In this document: positions 61,436 through 64,000 of the stretch, piece after piece
Layout of the letters: every line of letters begins with the position of its first letter
Position numbering within the stretch: the first letter of the stretch is position 1
Origin: Flammeovirga sp. EKP202
GTDB lineage: Bacteria > Bacteroidota > Bacteroidia > Cytophagales > Flammeovirgaceae
Assembly (NCBI RefSeq): GCF_014534745.1
Contig: NZ_JACVVP010000002.1
Span: forward strand, 124,001-188,000
Direction of reading: 5' to 3'
DNA: 64,000 nucleotides
Program-made: the position numbers and the translations under genes
Notes under the pieces: generated by a model
Database searches by the model: none
What the model saw: only the letters and a program-made list of their open reading frames with translations
What the model was told of the DNA's origin: nothing

Positions 61436-63112
61436 TTACAATGATTTCTCTTTTAATTGTAACGTAATCATTTTGGTTTTGAATACCTTCGATGCTAAGC
61501 CAATATATGAGTTTGGAGCATAGTCATTGAAGCTTTTCATCATTAACCAATGACCTTCAATCTTATCGTTTTTCAGAGGATAGATATCTTTCGACTCTAT
61601 TTTACCATTTTCAAGTGAGATCTCACCATATTGCATTTTATCTACATTGACGTTGGCATACATAAAGCTCAAAACATCATCATTTTCAATTAAGAGCACT
61701 CCACCTGATAATGCTGCCCCTTCCTCTAATTTCTGGTATTTATGAAAATTACTAATCCAATGAATTTTCCCTTCTTTATCAAAGTTGACAAAGCAAATAT
61801 CACCAAAAGTATACTTTGTACTTACATCTGTAGTAGCTATTCCACCAAATGTTGATGTAGAAGACGTCGTTATTGCTGTGAGAGCTTCTGATACAAGCGT
61901 AAATGTTCCATTACTATTCGTGATCAGTTTTAAAGGATAATAAGAATTACCCATTCCAATCTCTTTTCCTTTCTCTAGTTTTTTTCTCAAATTTTCATCC
62001 TTTGAGACAAACTTAGATTCATATTTCGATGTTTTAGGATAGTAACCCGAAGTCATGAAATCCACTTTATTCTTATTTGTGAACTCTATTTTTTTCTTAT
62101 TTTTCGTTTTAAGAAAGATCGGATCCATTAATTCGATGTAAAGACCATTAATTTCATACCCTTTCGTCTCTAGATTTGCATAATAACCGATTACACCTAT
62201 TTGATCTTCGTATTCTGTTAAATACAAGCCTTTTAAGTATTCTTTATCGTTAGTAAAGGTCTTTACAATTGGGTTTCTTTTACCTTCAGAAAAGGAATAT
62301 AATAAGTGGGCATAAGTGTTTTTCTTCCCAGAAACACGGTTAAAAATATTGAGTACTCCAGAATTCGAAAGAAGAATTTTATGATCCTTAAAGTTTTCAA
62401 CTTTAGCTAAACCAATACTTAATTTAGAGGTAAAATTATTTTTTCTGTATTGAGGTACTTTAGAGATCATAGACCATTTGCTATTGAATTGATGGTCAAA
62501 AACATGGACATAAGCATTTGAGTTTTCTGCTTTCCTATTAGAAGAAATAGAGTAGATACATAACAGATTTTTATCGTCAGATAACTTTATATTATATGTA
62601 CCTTGTTTACTGATTTTATCACTCCCAATTCTTTGTTGTGAAATTAAAATTGGCTTTTCAAAACCTGTTTGAGCATTATTTAATCTTGTGCGATAAAGGC
62701 GATTCATACCTTTTGAACCCGTTGAATAAATAACCCAAATCACCCCCTCTTGGTCTTGATAAGTGAATTCATAATTTTTATCATTGGCACCATTTAGTGC
62801 CATCATTTTAATTTCTCCAAGTGATACTTCTTTAACTAAATCTAATTTTTTATTGTAAAAAGATAGATGGAGGGCAATTTTTGTCCCGATAGCAATGGGG
62901 TCCATAATTCCTACTCCTATAGCAGTCCCTTTACCTTTACCACTTAAGTAAATCAGATGTTGATCTGTCTTACCTACCAAATACATGTTAGATTCTGCCA
63001 ACCCTTTACCATGTTTTTCTCCTGTGGTCATCACTGGATCATACCTCAACTGTGCGTTTGCTGAAAATGTTAATACAAAAATAAGTAGTATAGTTGAAAA
63101 ATAAGTTTGCAT
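61436..63112 (-). CDS. Hypothetical secreted protein, propeller-like
   Basis: I do not recognise this 558-aa protein. Residues 1-20 form a signal peptide (LTFSANAQ). The body is beta-rich with repeated blocks of the form strand-turn-strand with polar loops (HLIYLSGKGKG, GVIWVIYSTGSKG, NLLCIYSISSNRK, GVLNIFNRVSGKK), which suggests a beta-propeller. There is no lipobox and no T9SS tail, so it is probably periplasmic. A promoter of the TTTC / TACTTTCG type lies upstream. It could be a sensor or binding protein. Confidence 0.75.
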   Translation of the reverse strand: MQTYFSTILLIFVLTFSANAQLRYDPVMTTGEKHGKGLAESNMYLVGKTDQHLIYLSGKGKGTAIGVGIMDPIAIGTKIALHLSFYNKKLDLVKEVSLGEIKMMALNGANDKNYEFTYQDQEGVIWVIYSTGSKGMNRLYRTRLNNAQTGFEKPILISQQRIGSDKISKQGTYNIKLSDDKNLLCIYSISSNRKAENSNAYVHVFDHQFNSKWSMISKVPQYRKNNFTSKLSIGLAKVENFKDHKILLSNSGVLNIFNRVSGKKNTYAHLLYSFSEGKRNPIVKTFTNDKEYLKGLYLTEYEDQIGVIGYYANLETKGYEINGLYIELMDPIFLKTKNKKKIEFTNKNKVDFMTSGYYPKTSKYESKFVSKDENLRKKLEKGKEIGMGNSYYPLKLITNSNGTFTLVSEALTAITTSSTSTFGGIATTDVSTKYTFGDICFVNFDKEGKIHWISNFHKYQKLEEGAALSGGVLLIENDDVLSFMYANVNVDKMQYGEISLENGKIESKDIYPLKNDKIEGHWLMMKSFNDYAPNSYIGLASKVFKTKMITLQLKEKSL

Positions 63113-63144
63113 CGTTTTTAATTAAAATTGAAAAGATTAGTCTG

Positions 63145-63175
63145 CGAAAGTACAGTATTTCTCATTCTTTTGAAA
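63145..63175 (-). promoter_or_regulatory. Promoter of the hypothetical secreted protein
   Basis: On the minus strand a -33-like TTTC (63172-63175) and a -7-like TACTTTCG (63145-63152) are 19 bases apart; the start codon follows 32 bases later. Confidence 0.5.
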
Positions 63176-63312
63176 ATTAGCTAATTCATCTTCTAATGAA
63201 ATTTTATTGAGTACATAAAAAACGGTGCTTAGTTAGAAACATTATAATAGCTCAGAGGATTTTTACCTGAACTAATTAATTCGTATTATGTTAATCCAAA
63301 ACCTATAGACTA

Positions 63313-63819
63313 ATGAAACTTTTAATTCTATGTAGCTTAACATTACTCTTTCTTACTAAGTGCAAGAGTGAATGTGATCATTGTGATGATAATAATAAAG
63401 GGAGTATTTCTCAATATCAAATTGTTAATACCCTCGATAAAGATGTTCTGATCAAAATATACAGTAGTGATATTATTACTTCTCTGGAACTAAATCCAAA
63501 TGATACTTCAACGTATTGGATAAGAATTATAGAGCCTGCCGAACCAGTATCTTCTTTTTTTAGGGTTGACCATTATAATAATGGAAAAAGTTTCCCTTAT
63601 GATAGTGATTCAATATCAATTATTATTGATCATCAAGTTCAGAAAAAATTTATATATGATGCGATGAACAAAGACATTAATTGGGAAATATCATTGTACA
63701 ATGACTTTTCAGCTTATGAAATAGTTAAAGAAAAAGAGAACACCAATGAGATACTTTCTTCCTCCGACAATACACATCACTTCTATTATATTCTTGATTC
63801 AAATAAGATGAATAATTAG
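63313..63819 (+). CDS. Hypothetical lipoprotein
   Basis: I do not recognise this 168-aa protein. The signal ends LFLTKC with lipidation at Cys17, followed by a Cys-rich acidic stretch (CKSECDHCDDNN) that could bind metal or form disulfides. The rest is a small beta-rich domain (YQIVNTLDKDVLIKIY, SLELNPNDTSTYWIRI). The frame has a good start (ATG after a TA-rich leader). It is divergent from the propeller-like gene, and the two may be related in function. Confidence 0.65.
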   Translation: MKLLILCSLTLLFLTKCKSECDHCDDNNKGSISQYQIVNTLDKDVLIKIYSSDIITSLELNPNDTSTYWIRIIEPAEPVSSFFRVDHYNNGKSFPYDSDSISIIIDHQVQKKFIYDAMNKDINWEISLYNDFSAYEIVKEKENTNEILSSSDNTHHFYYILDSNKMNN

Positions 63820-63848
63820 GTTTACAAAAATTATGTAACACTCCCACT

Positions 63849-64000
63849 TCACTTTATCAAAACCTCCTGCTCCAAACACTTTTTATAATGATGAAACAGA
63901 TCTACCAACCTTTTCAACTTTTCGTCCTCAACAATCAATTTTCTAATATTCAACTGAAGATCATATAAATTCCTATTCCCATATTTCTGGAGTAATTCTT
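63849..64000 (-). CDS. C-terminal end of an unidentified protein (runs off window)
   Basis: The minus-strand frame is open from the window edge to a TGA at 63849, giving 49 residues rich in Lys, Leu and Glu (LQKYGNRNLYDLQLNIRK, LKRLVDLFHHYKKCLEQE). This is a helical C-terminus. The start lies outside the window, and no family can be named. Confidence 0.5.
   Translation of the reverse strand, partial: ELLQKYGNRNLYDLQLNIRKLIVEDEKLKRLVDLFHHYKKCLEQEVLIK

Overview
The window comes from a low-GC marine member of the Bacteroidota, most likely a Cytophagales/Flammeovirga-type organism (inference). The signs are a gliding lipoprotein of the GldJ type, type IX secretion C-terminal sorting domains, SPII lipoproteins, a MurA with Asp at the fosfomycin position, and promoters of the TTTG / TAnnTTTG class in front of many genes. 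The sequence is mostly chromosomal housekeeping, with one polysaccharide-utilisation area and several small non-coding mobile repeats.

Layout. 0-8.6 kb: the 3' part of recQ, then on the minus strand an M3 peptidase lipoprotein, nadK with a CBS-domain partner, an alpha/beta hydrolase and a DUF885-like membrane protein without its zinc motif. 8.9-14.8 kb: isochorismate synthase, a secreted peroxiredoxin, murA and glgX. 14.9-18 kb: two divergent OmpA-like paralogues and a PP2C-like/TM/LysM protein. 18.2-22.5 kb: ccmF, a small unknown gene and a BatA-like VWA protein. 22.7-22.96 kb: a tRNA-Ser(GCU)/tRNA-Pro(UGG) operon with a clear promoter and terminator. 23-29.7 kb: an envelope-lipid block (ArnT-like glycosyltransferase, PAP2, diacylglycerol-kinase family, second PAP2, LTA-synthase-like transferase). 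29.9-40.1 kb: mfd, gldJ, tex, punA, a double UspA protein and TerC.

40.2-43.6 kb holds a lipoprotein/polysaccharide deacetylase pair facing a sulfatase. 43.7-50 kb holds a methyltransferase, a cupin, a CobW GTPase, a secreted EEP nuclease/phosphatase, a DUF1569 protein and a LysR/SDR divergent pair. 50.1-55.2 kb carries two tandem 0.8-kDa-thousand-residue-scale (808 and 816 aa) secreted beta-propeller proteins that look like ulvan-lyase-type polysaccharide lyases with Ig-like, F5/8C and T9SS sorting modules. 55.2-56.6 kb is non-coding. 56.6-64 kb has DUF4293, rpiB, an ACT-domain protein, a RecD2-like helicase with an insertion, and poorly characterised secreted proteins.

The most unusual material is not a known defence or biosynthetic system. 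It consists of two families of terminal-inverted-repeat, hairpin-rich non-coding elements (copies at 27.2 and 56.1 kb; and at 1.5, 1.6, 43.6 and 52.6 kb), a mosaic tandem lyase duplication whose C-terminal modules are almost identical while the catalytic propellers have diverged, a terminator-like hairpin in the tex leader, and proteins that appear to have lost the catalytic residues of their family (DUF885-like, PP2C-like). No CRISPR array, prophage or intact insertion sequence was seen.
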